Assembly (NCBI GenBank): GCA_018398805.1
Contig: JAGFBZ010000328.1
Location: forward strand, 477,001 to 541,000
Length of the DNA: 64,000 nt
Direction of reading: 5' to 3'
DNA from: Hirundichthys speculiger
Lineage: Eukaryota > Chordata > Actinopteri > Beloniformes > Exocoetidae
Below, piece by piece: positions 34,305-44,592 of this stretch. The position numbers and the translations under genes were made by a program. How positions within the stretch are numbered: position 1 is the stretch's first letter; the number at the start of each line of letters is the position of its first letter. The notes under the pieces were generated by a model. The model saw only the letters and a program-made list of their open reading frames with translations, was not told the DNA's origin and made no database searches.

Positions 34305-34362
34305 TGGGATAGACTCCAGCAGATCCCCGTGACCCCGGATATGATTGAAACAGGAACAGCAA
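34305..34362 (+). mobile_element. LINE 3'-end fragment
   Basis: ACAGCTGGGATAGACTCCAG followed by CAGATCCCCGTGACCCCGGA is the well-known 3' sequence of a vertebrate LINE (and SINEs using the same tail) that is extremely common in fish, normally read as GCTGGGATAGGCTCCAGC. Only about 50 bases are preserved. Confidence 0.65.
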
Positions 34363-35042
34363 CACTTCACTGCCTTGTTTCTGAGGATAAACACCAGCAG
34401 TGTGTGTGTTTGCATGAAAGTTAGCCAGCAGTCAGTTCACTTTAGCTGGGAGATTCTGACGGGCTTTCAAGTTTTACGTATCTATTTATAGTCGCAGCGT
34501 AACATCTCACCTCTGTAAATTAACTCAAGTGGAATCTGACTTTTGCAATAAACCTGGGAGAAAGCTGGGTAAACAGAGAAGCAGGCTAATCAACTAAAAG
34601 CTTGAGAGTCAAAACCATTTCTACGTTTTCAAAGAGCGTCAGGAAGCTGTGCACAATGCGTGCAAGCTGAAAACCACCTCTTAACCTCTCGTATCCAATT
34701 AAAGTCACCTCAAACATGAAAAAGGCTGCACAACACACCGAATATGTATCCTCATTACGATATCAACAGTATCATTGTTGAAAATAAAAGCAATAAATGC
34801 ATTTAGATAGAAGTTTACATGAACGGCGTTGTTGCAGGATGCAGTTTTCTGTTTTCTATACATTTTTAATTAAAAAAAATATTAAAAATTCATTAAAGCA
34901 GACAGACATACACTGAAGTGTATCTCAAGAGACCCAAAACGTGTGAAAGAATTTGCATATGTAAGATTTTTGGGGGGTTGGTCGTCACGTCAGAGTCTAC
35001 GATGTGCTCCTAAGCAAAGGAAATATAAATATATGTTTATAT
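34363..35042. other. single-copy stretch, no gene recognised
   Basis: AT-rich, with TTTTTAATTAAAAAAAATATT near 34864-34885. No recognised feature. Confidence 0.45.
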
Positions 35043-35355
35043 TAGGGGTGTGAAAAGAAAATTGATTTGGCAATATATTGTGATTTTCAGCCGCCCAATA
35101 TAATAACGATTATTCAGCTCCTAATATCAATTTTTTAGTATCTTGTAATGGTTACTTAAATGTGCAAAAACACTAATAACAAATAATAAATAGGTTGTCT
35201 TGAAGCAAATAGTTTTGACTCAATTCACCCTCTGAATGATCAATATCATCTGATGAACATATACAGCAACTTGATTTTTTAATCTCTACTTTTAATTTTG
35301 ATATTAACTGGGTAGAATATAGCAATATATCGTGATATTGTCATATCATAATAAG
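35043..35355 (+). mobile_element. hAT-like family A copy 2 (right end lost)
   Basis: Starts TAGGGGTGTGAAAAGAAA and follows family A through GGGTAGAATATAGCAATATA, then breaks off near 35355 where family B sequence begins. A second copy of the same family starts 442 bp further on, in the same orientation. Confidence 0.75.
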
Positions 35356-35484
35356 GAAAAGAGAACGCATTCAGTTCACGTTCGCACAAAATACGAACTA
35401 GTTCGTAAACTTTCGTTCAATGAACACATTCAGGTACAACACTGCGTTCCATGTTGGGTAAAGAGTAGTCTTTTGGTTGACAAA
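35356..35484 (-). mobile_element. family B fragment
   Basis: Contains GAACTAGTTCGTAAACTTTC, GGTACAACACTGCGTTCCAT and TAGTCTTTTGGTTGACAAA. Its reverse complement matches 46158-46290 step by step. In both places a family A element begins at the same point of this sequence. GAACTAGTTC-type repeats typify a fish element with ends like CAGTGTTGGGCAAGTT, seen at 47390-47402. Confidence 0.7.
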
Positions 35485-35876
35485 TAGGGGTGTGAAATAA
35501 AAATCGATTTGGTAATATATCGTGATTTTCGGCCGCCCAATATAATATCGATTTTTCAGCTCCTAATATCGATTTTTTTTTTTTTTTTTTACAGTGGTTA
35601 CAATGCTGTCAGTATGTTGTAATGGTTACTTAAATGTGCAAAAACACTAATAATAAACAAAAAACAGGTTGTTTTGAAGCAAATAGCTTTGACTCAATTT
35701 GTCCTCTGAATGATCAATATCATCTGATGAACATATACAGCAACTTGATTTTTTAATCTCTACTTTTAATTTTGATATTAACTGGGAAAAATATCGCAAT
35801 ATATTGTGATATCGTATCGTGGCCCAAGTATCATACATATCCTATTGCGAGGTCCTTGCCAATACTCACCCCCCTA
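35485..35876 (+). mobile_element. hAT-like family A copy 3
   Basis: Complete copy, ends TAGGGGTGTGAAATAAAA and CAATACTCACCCCCCTA, split internally by a T run at 35572-35590. It is inserted in family B at the same site as the copy at 45779. The right side runs straight into a long (TA)n array. The minus-strand 63-codon frame (35647-35838) matches the one in copy 1 because the repeat is shared. Confidence 0.8.
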
Positions 35877-35877
35877 C

Positions 35878-35999
<122 letters not shown>

Positions 36000-37208
36000 C
36001 ATCACAACAGGGAATGCTATAATGTGTTAATTCTTCGGATCAGTGTTCAGTTAATATCATGAACCACGTTTCCCTCAACTGTCCTCTTACGTCTGAGTCA
36101 CGATGAAGTCCTCTTCAACATGAAAGCAAATGTTTTTTTGCTCACTCATCGCAAGAAACTCCGGACAAGCACGTCAGCTTAACATTTGGCAGAACAAACG
36201 GGTATAATCCGGAAATGTGCAAGCAAACGAACAGTAATTAAGGCCGGGCCAGAAAGGTTTACATGTGACGCGCGACCAGAAGCCGAGGAGCTTCAAAAGT
36301 GCAGATTCTGCAAAGGCTGGCTTGATGAAGCGCAGCAGAAGAGGTGATTTCCAGGAGCTCAGAAGATTTAGCGGTTACATCGGGAGGGAAACAGAACATT
36401 TGCATGTGCAGGTGTGAATTACTCTTGATATTGTTTTACCCCTGTGAAATCTAGGTGAGTTTGAGTTAATTGCAAAAGCCAAGCTGCACTCTGAGGTACT
36501 CAGCGAGATCAAAGTGAATTCAAAACCCACCCACACCTTCGCTCCAGATGAGCTCCAGCCAGATACTGCTCTGTAAGCAGTTCCTGCCGCACAACCAGGA
36601 TGTGTTTAAGGTAATGTTTTTGTGTCTCTGAATATGGAAACAAAGCGTAGCGTTATTCAAATATTGAGTTGACGTGTTCCACCTCCGATCAGGTCCAGAA
36701 ATACTTTTGTGATTTTGCCTTAATATGCCGATACACCCTGTCTTGATTGTTTTATTTCTCCTCCATCGTGATGGTGTATAGCAGTACTTCTTTATTTCTC
36801 TTTATTTTCTTCTCCCCCCCCCCCACCACTGTGACTATGAATAGTAATATTTGTCTATAAAATTGTTATAAGTACACCTCTGCATAACAATGTATTTTTA
36901 TTAACATTAAGGGAAACAAAAAAGAAAGAAATATGAATCAACTTATAGCAAAGAATAACTTTATTAACATTGTTTTTAGTCTGTAAAGATTTAAAGTGCA
37001 TTAATCCCACCGTAGTCACAGTGAAGCCAAGCGCTACATCAGCATCGTCATATTTCCTCGTCTTCACTTTCTGGAGACTTTCGTTTGTCTCATTATCTCC
37101 GTCTCTCTCTGTCTCTCTTTTCATCCCTGTTAAATAATTTTCCGTGGTGCCTCTTGAGGGTTTGTTCACTTCATATCTGCTGCTCTGTGCTGTGCGTGTG
37201 CATGTCGG
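36000..37208. other. single-copy stretch, no gene recognised
   Basis: No recognised repeat. A 137-codon minus-strand frame (36855-37268) starts by reading the A tract at its right end as phenylalanines; its remainder has no recognised family. Confidence 0.45.
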
Positions 37209-37209
37209 T

Positions 37210-37210
<1 letters not shown>

Positions 37211-37243
<33 letters not shown>
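37211..37243. repeat. poly-A tract
   Basis: A run of 32-33 A, immediately left of the first copy of the 88-bp direct repeat. Confidence 0.95.
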
Positions 37244-37244
<1 letters not shown>

Positions 37245-37247
<3 letters not shown>

Positions 37248-37332
37248 GCCAATACTCCCTGCGCACACTGTGATAATGAGAGCGCCACTGCTCCCTAATG
37301 GAGTATATGTGCAATTACACTTTATCCCAGTA
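37245..37332. repeat. 88-bp direct repeat, left copy
   Basis: TATAGCCAATACTCCCTGCG to GCAATTACACTTTATCCCAG-TA. It recurs at 38145-38232 with a few differences and an offset of exactly 900 bp. Its own ends (TAGCCAATACT and AGTATGGCTA in the right copy) are imperfect inverted repeats, so it could be a tiny MITE. Confidence 0.85.
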
Positions 37333-38143
37333 CAGTGATCCCTCGCTAATTTGTGCTTTCAAGTTCTGCGGTTTTAGTTATTCGCAGAATATTCAGAAAT
37401 ATATAATATAAAAAAAAAAAATTGCGGAAATTCCACGAAAATCCGTCCCAAAGCAGATGAGAGGCTGCAGCTGCCAGCGAAATGCCAAACGATGACTCAC
37501 AGTAAGCAACAGGAAAAACGCAGACGGCCCAGAACTCTGGAATCTGTGCTCTGATTGGCCGAGACGCATCACAGGATGTTGTACACGTTCTCTCACAGCG
37601 AAGAAATGTTGTGAGCCAGCCTGGCCCCTTTAAGAAGGTGGCCTTATGGGTAATGATGTGGCCTTATGGGTAATGTAGTGTGTGTGTCGTGGAACGGTTA
37701 TATGTAAAGTGTAGTGAGCATCAACAGCAGCCCAGCGTGTATAGATTTACATTCTCTGTTAACCGACAGGAGCCCAACAATACAACCTGTGTGATGTTAC
37801 AAGTTCCTGCAGTGCCAGAATAAAGTTCCCGTTCCATGCAGAGAAAACCAGACTTTTTTTTTTGTTGTTGTTTGCGTGTTAGCCACTAATTACGAGCCAA
37901 AAATAGCACAGTACCAGCGGTATCTTTACTACGGTTCAGAGACCAGAGGCTGTGAAGGTAACAGAAAGACCACAGTTGAGCCTTTGTCTTGTTTTTACTG
38001 CAGTGCCTCGCTACTTTTTTGCGGTTTTTAAACATATTTTAAACACATTATTTAGGCTCGGGGGGGCTCCGGCTCTTGTTCGTGGATTTTGATTTTCGCG
38101 GGGGGGCGCCGGTCCCCATTAACTGCGAAAAATAAGGGATCAC
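37333..38143. mobile_element. pogo/Tigger-like non-autonomous element
   Basis: An 811-bp element with ends CAGTGATCCCTCGCTAATTT and AAAAATAAGGGATCACT, each next to TA (37331-37332 and 38144-38145). CAGTGATCCCTCG-type ends with subterminal TTCGCGG/TGCGGTTTT strings are typical of pogo/Tigger elements. A related CAGTGCCTCGCTACTTTTTT lies internally at 38002-38021, and GTGGCCTTATGGGTAATG is duplicated at 37638-37677. No transposase is present. Confidence 0.75.
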
Positions 38144-38144
38144 T

Positions 38145-38232
38145 ATAGCTAATACTCCCTGCGCACACTGTGATAATGAGAGCGCATCGCCCTCCTACTG
38201 GAGCATATGTGCAATTACACTTGATTCCAGTA
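38145..38232. repeat. 88-bp direct repeat, right copy
   Basis: Second copy of 37245-37332, directly abutting the right end of the pogo-like element, then TGGCTAAAAAAAACAAAAAA. Confidence 0.85.
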
Positions 38233-38261
38233 TGGCTAAAAAAAACAAAAAAAAAAACAAA

Positions 38262-38533
38262 GGCTTGTTTCCTGGGGTCACACACACCCCCCCCAGGGGT
38301 CACTGTGATGTCTAAAAACACAGTAATGTTCCCTAGTACGTTCGGTTGGACTCTACTGTGTTATGTAGGCTTACTATGTCTTTAAAGCTCAAAGCAGGGG
38401 TTGATGGGAATGCGTTGTAAAGAACTAGGGTGTCTGTGGAAGTAACAGAGGTGACTCCAGCGAAGCTACACGGTGTGATTATTGAGTCCTGATCAAACAT
38501 AACAGTCGCCCCACCATTTGAGAAGGACTGGTG
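38262..38533 (-). mobile_element. hAT (Charlie-like) element end
   Basis: Ends GCCCCACCATTTGAGAAGGACTG, the reverse complement of the end seen at 5136 (CAGTCCTTCTCAAAT), and contains CACCCCCCCCAGGGGTCAC at 38285-38303. The other terminus is not resolved, so the left boundary is approximate. Confidence 0.5.
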
Positions 38534-38962
38534 TATAGAAACAAATCTTAAAAACGTACCGGCCGATTGCGTCTGGACCTGAATTTATAGCTTCTAACCA
38601 ACACAGGCGCCTAATGGGTCTGATTTTTTTAAAGATCTGGGCTGTATACTGCAATATTCAAGCTTGGACATGAGCTACTACTAATGGTAAACATAATTAG
38701 AAAATTAAATTCATGAAAGAGTTGACTCGTGCAGGGAGTGGCCAGTTGTGGAGGCACAAAGGTTTCGTTAGCGCGACCTTGGGGTGCTGGAGTAATGAGG
38801 GGAGTCTAAAAATAACCGGCGCTAAAATTCCTGGAAGATTAATTACAGTAAACACAGTAACACCTCGTGTTTTACACACGGCGGACACATCTCACTTCCA
38901 CCCAGTTAATTTACTGTAAGCTGCTGCATCCATCTCCGAGGACGGCAATCTGCAATAGCAGT
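38534..38962. other. single-copy stretch, no gene recognised
   Basis: Fully overlapping 63- and 68-codon frames on opposite strands (38697-38919) argue against coding. No repeat is recognised. Confidence 0.45.
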
Positions 38963-38966
38963 TTCC

Positions 38967-39313
38967 TTTTTTTTTTTTTTTTTTCCTCTCTCTCTTTCTT
39001 GCAACAGTTGCTCTTCAGATAGCTTTGCCCCAGAACAGAGAGGAATGCAATCAAACTTTAAAGCGCTGCGTTCCCTTGCTGCCAACGCCGAACGAGATTT
39101 TGACACATGTGGGCATATTTTCAGTGGAGAGATTTACCCCCCCCCCCCCACCCCCCCCACCACCACCACCACCACCTCTGACGCCTCTGCAAAGCCAGCA
39201 TTTATGATGTGGCAGGGGGTGAAGTGATGCTGCCGTGTGGATCGGTCTCCGAGGCGTGCAGCTGGGGGTGGGGGGGGGGGGGTGGGGGGGGGGGGAGTGT
39301 GTGTGGGGGGGGG
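38967..39313. repeat. cluster of T, C/CCA and G homopolymer tracts
   Basis: A T run (38967-38984), a C-rich tract with (CCA)n (about 39137-39176) and a G-rich tract of several long G runs (about 39265-39313). C-rich and G-rich tracts on one strand are about 90 bp apart. Proline- and glycine-rich frames here are artefacts. The G tract could form a G-quadruplex. Confidence 0.9.
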
Positions 39314-40265
39314 GCATCTGCTTCAGATCTGTCCCATCAGCACATCGCAAATGGGCAGCAACACCAGCGTGTGACAATCACAGCTGGAAAATGAGAAGGG
39401 CGGTGAGGCAAACAAACCAACACCCAGCTCTGATCCGTTCAGCGGTATGAAGTACTCGATGGACACAGCTGTCAGAAAACATCGATTCAAATGGCCAGTT
39501 TTATCTTCTTTTTTTTTTTTTTTTAATAATGCCCCGGATTAAAAAGACTTGAAATTCGCTTTAAAAGAGAAGCATCGGCGCGTGAGCTAATTCACTATGA
39601 AAGATAAAGGCATCGGTAAATTGAACCGTTTTCTTGATTATTGACGACTGACAGCAGATGAGAAACTTTTTTGTGTGTGTTTGTTTTCTATTTCGAGGGC
39701 GTTCTGGTCTGTCAAAGCAAATCAAAAGAGAAAATTTTCAGGCCACCTCTCATCCAATGTGGAACAAAAACGTCGGCACCGACTATACAAACGCACTGAA
39801 AAGGAGTTCGTGTACTTCACACGTTGAGATTCAACTCATTTATGTGGAGTCAACGGCCGCTAATCTTTATTTTCCTTGGAAGAAAGCATCTCCAAATGGA
39901 AGAATTATATTCAGAGACAAGAGAAACAAGAAGTTCCTGCAACAAGCTGCCTTCACGGAGCCCTGAACTCAGCTTGAATGAACAGAACTGATCCATCGGC
40001 CCGTGACCAGAAATGGATGGGTTTTAGCCGTAACTTCTTCACAGAATGATCCATTACTGCGATCAAAGTTCAAAATGAATTCTTCAGAACTTGCCAGAGA
40101 GGTTTATTTCACTGAGAACCTTAAATTAACCTTCGTTTTTAGAATAAAAGGAAATCATGAAGAATGCTGATTCTCAGCTTTTTTTTTTTTTTAGATAGAA
40201 TTAGGCCTTAAATTTTTGTTGAAAACACATGATATAATTTTCCATCTGAAAAAGAAAAAAAACAA
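39314..40265. other. single-copy stretch, no gene recognised
   Basis: Contains T runs at 39509-39524 and 40180-40192. The 102-codon frame at 39658-39966 has no recognised domain; its start lies in a T- and GTGT-rich run. The last ~75 bases may be the displaced 3' part of the Tc1 element beyond the hAT insertion, but this is uncertain. Confidence 0.4.
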
Positions 40266-40929
40266 TAGGGCCGGGCAAGATTACGTGCTATTATCGCATT
40301 AACTCATTAATTTATTAAAGCCGCCATTTGCATTAACACATGTTGCTCACATGCTTTTGTTTTGAAAAGCTTGTTTCTGGCTGCTGCAAAACCAGAAAAG
40401 AATTGGCAGAAAAACATGCGGAAAAAACAGAACAACTGTATAAACATGAACTTTACATTCTAGTCCCTCATAAAGGAAATTTCAATCTTGAATTTTTTTT
40501 GTACTTCACACTTTCTAACTGGGACATTTGGTACTGAACGTAGACTGGTAATGCTGCTCCCCGTTAAAATGATATGATTGTGGCTTAGAATTTTGTTGGT
40601 AGACTTTTTTTTTATTTTTCATAAAAAAACAGGATGACATTATTACCCTGGCAGTGGCAATAAGCTTTATTTTATTTTAATTTTTTTAAGATGAGATTTA
40701 CACTAAATATGTGTTACTGAAAAGTGCTGATGTTGAAAGTGTTTGAACAACACATGTTATGGCACTTTAGTTCATATGGCAGCAGAACATTTAAATTAAA
40801 AGTGCATTTTACACTACTTTTGAATTCAATAATTGGTTTTTTGCATATACAATGTGATTTAATCGCCATTAATCAGGGAAATATTGTGATTAATCGCGAT
40901 TAAAATTTTTTATTAAGAGCCCAGCCCTA
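40266..40929 (-). mobile_element. hAT-like family D copy 3 (inverted, internally deleted)
   Basis: Ends TAGGGCCGGGCAAG and GAGCCCAGCCCTA; interior is the reverse complement of the other family D copies (CATGCTTTTGTTTTGAAAAG, ATAAGCTTTATTTTATTTT, ATTAATCAGGGAAATA). It lacks the central block with the CTCF-like motif. Flanks aaaaacaa and aagaaaaa match at six of eight. The 65-codon plus-strand frame at 40340-40537 is repeat sequence. Confidence 0.8.
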
Positions 40930-41640
40930 AAGAAAAATGAATTGGACCATCTTTAAGCTTTGATTACAGCACACATCCGCCGTGGCATCGTTGTGATGAG
41001 CTTCTGCAGCGTCACATTTATTCCCATCCAGAGTTGAGTTAACTTTTCGTCAAGATGTTGTCTTGATGATGGGAGAGTCTTCTCCAGCACATCCCAAAGA
41101 TTCTCAACGGGGTTCAGGTCTGGACTCTGTGGTGGTCAATCCATGTGGGATGTTCTCCTGCTCCCTGGAATCACTCTTTTACAATTTGAGCCTGGTGAAT
41201 CCTGTTGTCGTCGTCTTGGAATCTTCCCGTGCCGTCAGGAAAGAAAAAAAACCCATTGGTGGAATAACCTGCTCATTCGGTATGTTCAGGTAGTCAGCTG
41301 GGATCATAACGTTGTTGAACCTGGATCTGACCAACTGCAGTTCCTCTCGATCCTTCCAGTTTCTAATAAGACTATGGGCAGTTCTTTACCCAACTTTAGC
41401 AATCTCTGTAGATGTTTTCTTTGCTTGATGCATGCCAGTAATTTGACCCTTCTGACACAGATCAACATCTTTTCCACGACCACAGGATGTTGTCAATCGA
41501 CATGGTTGTTTCAGAAATGAGAAGCTACTCACTGCAACAGTCAGGGTTAAGTAACTTGTTTTTTTTATCTGAAACATGATCATCCAGTTTACCTTTTTGC
41601 AAAGTTAAATCCAGGCGGTGACAATTTTTTCAACGGGTAG
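40930..41640 (-). mobile_element. Tc1-like transposon, copy 1 (internally deleted)
   Basis: On the minus strand this follows the Tc1-like element at 51184: start region GTCACCGCCTGGATTT (41610-41625), then ACAACCATGTC, GTGGTCGTGGAAAAGATGTT and the transposase end. Compared with that copy, about 400 bp are missing between ACTGGAAGGATC and GCAGTTGGTCAGATCCAG (near 41343-41362). It retains a transposase 3' end that the 51-kb copy lacks. Its left limit coincides with the family D hAT insertion. Confidence 0.8.
40950..41503 (-). pseudogene. Tc1-like transposase remnant
   Basis: Starts at the ATG of 41503-41501. The DNA-binding part (KGQITGMHQAKKTSTEIAKV at about 41392-41451) is a helix-turn-helix segment typical of Tc1 transposases. 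Near 41090-41140 the reading [16 protein letters not shown] carries the third catalytic acidic residue of the DDE/D family. The deletion removed the first catalytic aspartate region, and frameshifts separate the parts, so it is dead. It ends RRMCAVIKA at about 40950-40985. Confidence 0.8.
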
Positions 41641-41816
41641 AGTCTAAAATGAACAGTTGGGTGGTTTAAAGTAAATTAAATCATTAACATTCATAACAGA
41701 GACTACTACGGCATTTGTAGCCAGTTGAGTCTTTTAGAGATAATCTCATGTAGAACAACGAAAAAACACGTTGCTACATTCAGTTTGTAACATTTTTCCC
41801 AAATAAAAAAATTGAA
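41641..41816. other. short spacer
   Basis: No feature is recognised between the Tc1 remnant and the family F repeat. Confidence 0.5.
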
Positions 41817-42222
41817 CTAGAAAAGCACTCGGAGAGCGCAGACCTCCGCCTAGCGCAACAGTTCCCCCATATAGCGATTTACAGATTGCTATAAAATTCG
41901 TGTTGTGGATCAGATCCGGATCAGCCTTTAAAATTTGATATAGGTTTCCATTGTCAATCCCTGTTTCAAATTTCATGAGTTTTGGGCAATAATTAACAGA
42001 GATATTGAGAAACTAAATTTTCGGCCCATGGTTCGGTCAATGGTATCGAAAATTTGAAAGTGATCCAGAATCCCGGATTTCTTCCGGATCACACCCAAAA
42101 TGAAATCAGTTCTTCCTTTTCACATTTCCGACAAAATCCATCCATAACTTTTTGAGTTATCTTGAACACAGACAGACAGACAGATAAACGCAGGCAAAAA
42201 CATCACTTCCTTGGCGGAGATA
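41817..42222 (-). mobile_element. family F repeat, copy 2
   Basis: AACTAGAAAAGCACTCGGAG begins it, and CTTCCTTGGCGGAG ends it; the internal order (GACCTCCGCC, AGATCCGGATCAGCCTT, CAAATTTCATGAGTTTTG, GACAGACAGACAGA) matches 61798-62228. The CTCCGCC/GGCGGAG strings near both ends are inverted. I recognise the family as widespread in fish but cannot name its class. The 76-codon minus-strand frame matches frames in other copies but no known protein. Confidence 0.75.
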
Positions 42223-42539
42223 ATTAATTCATTGCAATTCCCAGAACACTTTGTGACATTCAGTGAACATCTGACCATCTACTAACTGGACATTTGGTGA
42301 GAACAACAAACAAACCACCGAAGACAACTAAAGTGGATGAAGGCAGAATCGCTTTCTTCACAACGTCAAGGGAAGAATAAAAGGTAGGTGCGTCAGCGTC
42401 AAAGTCTACAATCAAGAGGCGCCTTCATGAATCTACGTACAGTTTATTCTGACTAAAGAAACCAAGATGATGTAGAAACTCCTGATCCACAGCTCACCAC
42501 ATCATGCGTTCAGCATGCTGGAAGTGGTGTTACCTCTAC

Positions 42540-42740
42540 CTTCAGGCAGAGGACTTTCACCCTTTATAATGATTCAATTTAACAGTTTTGTCATGTTGTA
42601 ATTTTGTCCAAATACTTCTGAGACCTTGAAAACGGAGCTACTTGACTTCTAATGGCTATAACTCCTGGACGGTAAATTAAAGATATTTCTTGTGAAACCT
42701 CTAAAGCTGAAGGTCGACACTTTGATCACATCTTGGCATC
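42540..42740 (+). mobile_element. Tc1-like 3' region fragment
   Basis: TTTTGTCCAAATACTTCTGA at 42602-42621 and AAAGCTGAAGGTCGACACTTTGATCACATCTTG at about 42703-42735 (in two recognisable parts) follow the order of the 3' untranslated region of Tc1-like transposons of fish (TGTCCAAATACTTTTG ... AAAGCTGACAGTCTGCACTTT). No transposase part is present. Boundaries are approximate. Confidence 0.5.
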
Positions 42741-43444
42741 GATCGCGGGGGTGTATAAAGGAAAAAAAAGGAAAATCATAAAAACTTAACCAGAAAGATA
42801 TACCTCATACTTCAAGGTTATGATTTTTCATATTTTATCCACATGCAATTTAATTTTTAATATAAACAAAATCAAGAAAAGGGTGAGTTGTTAAACAACT
42901 CTCTTATAAGTTCTAGTTGCTTCATTTATTTACATTCAGTAGAAAGTTAAAACTGATTTAGAAGATAAAATGACACCGATTTGAAGTTCAATTACCATTA
43001 TCATATTTGCCAAACTCTTTTTATTTGGTTTGTATCTTTTCCCCCCTCTCAGACTTTGCGAATGCGTGGATATCGAGAAAAACCCGGATCATAAACTTGA
43101 CAGAGGAGAGAGAGCCGTGTTATCGCCCTGAGTGGGTCTTCTTCTCTGGTCAGGAAATAAATATGACATACAACGTCCTTCGGCTCCAGCTGGCTGGCTG
43201 CCTGGAGGGCCTCTGTGTCTTTCCTGATTAGTCAAAAGCGAGAAACGCAATTAAAATGGCAGGTAGCTGCTTCTTCTCGTTGTGCAAACTCGAAGGAGAT
43301 GGGAGGCGTCGCGGGGCATCGACTGCTACCGAGTTTCTGTCTCCTGGAAGGACAAGCAGTACTTCTGGAGGACCCGACTGGATTTATGCTGTATTGATGT
43401 TACAACGGTTTTTTTCCCACCCTATTTTAATCTCATCTGAAAGT
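42741..43444. other. single-copy stretch; one possible exon, unsupported
   Basis: A splice-acceptor-like tract TTTTCCCCCCTCTCAG (43036-43051) precedes an open stretch to about 43231, with three overlapping frames (43007-43231, 43215-43397, 43256-43522). None shows a recognised family, and the last runs into the adjacent hAT copy. I do not call a gene. Confidence 0.35.
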
Positions 43445-43452
43445 AAAAAAAT

Positions 43453-44584
43453 TAGGGCTGGGCAACGATTAAAATTTTTAATCGCGATTTATCGCATTAT
43501 TTCCCTGATTAATCACGATTGATCGCATTGTACGCAAAATCAAATAATGAATTCAAAAGTAGTGTAAAATGCACTTTCATTGAAATGTTCTGCTGCCATA
43601 TGAACTAAAGTGTCATAACATTTGTTGTTCAAACACTTTTAACATCAGCACTTGTCAGTAACACATATTTAGTGTAAATCTCATCTTAAAAAATGTTAAA
43701 TAAAATAAAGCTTATTGCCACTGCCAGGGCATTAATGTCATCCTGTTTTTATAAAAAATAAAAAAAAGTCTACAAACAAAATCCAACAAAATGATTGTGT
43801 CTCAGCACAATCAGAACATTAAAACAGGTCATTTCTGAGGTAACAGCAGAAACTTTTAACGGGGAGTTCAACTTGTCAGTTGTTACAAATAACCTTGTTT
43901 CTGTTGAATCCTCCGTCTGGGAGAACTTTAAAATGAAAATGTCCATGTTAAAGTTTCAGTAACTTTACCAATCCGTGTATCATTCATTCTTTCCATTTTC
44001 AATTGTCAATCAAAAATAAAAATAACTAAAAAGTAACATTTTATTAAATTTTTCGTTTTTAAATCTAACAAAAAAAATGAAAAAAAAGCCTGTTTTTTTA
44101 TATTTTACTTTTAGACTTGGATCAAAAATACAAAATTTAAAAACGGGCCACAGGACTGAATTTATTTCATAATCTAGGACTGGACTTTCTGTTGTCATTA
44201 CACATCTGTGCCACTAGATGGAGCCGCACTGCAGTAACCAGCTAGAGAACAGCAGGACAGTGAACACATGGAGCAGATCTGATGGAACATGGAGGAATGA
44301 CATGAAAGTTTTGTTGCAGTCCAGAATTTCTTTTTACACAGAATTGTTAATATTGCTACCTGAGTTGCTACCTGAACTGTAAAGTTCACGGATTTTTTTA
44401 TCGTTTAGCATATCTGTTATAGCTTTTCCTTATGTTTACTGTTTTCCGGTTTGGCAGCAGCCAGTAACAGACTTTTCAACACAAAAGCATGTGAGCAACA
44501 TGGGTTAACGCGCAATAAAATAAATGTCGGCGTTAATAAATTAATGCGTTAACGCGATAACGCGCATTAACTTGCCCAGCTCTA
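43453..44584 (+). mobile_element. hAT-like non-autonomous element, family D copy 4
   Basis: A 1,132-bp copy with ends TAGGGCTGGGCAACG and CTTGCCCAGCTCTA. Flanks aaaaaaat (43445-43452) and aaaataat (44585-44592) match at seven of eight. It is the same length as the copy at 14333 and the most intact of the family. The block at 44208-44227 contains the CTCF-like GTGCCACTAGATGGAGCCGC. No transposase is encoded. Confidence 0.85.
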
Positions 44585-44592
44585 AAAATAAT

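Noticed and set aside
39025..39377. Proline- and glycine-rich proteins
   Set aside because: Translation of C and G homopolymers on either strand.
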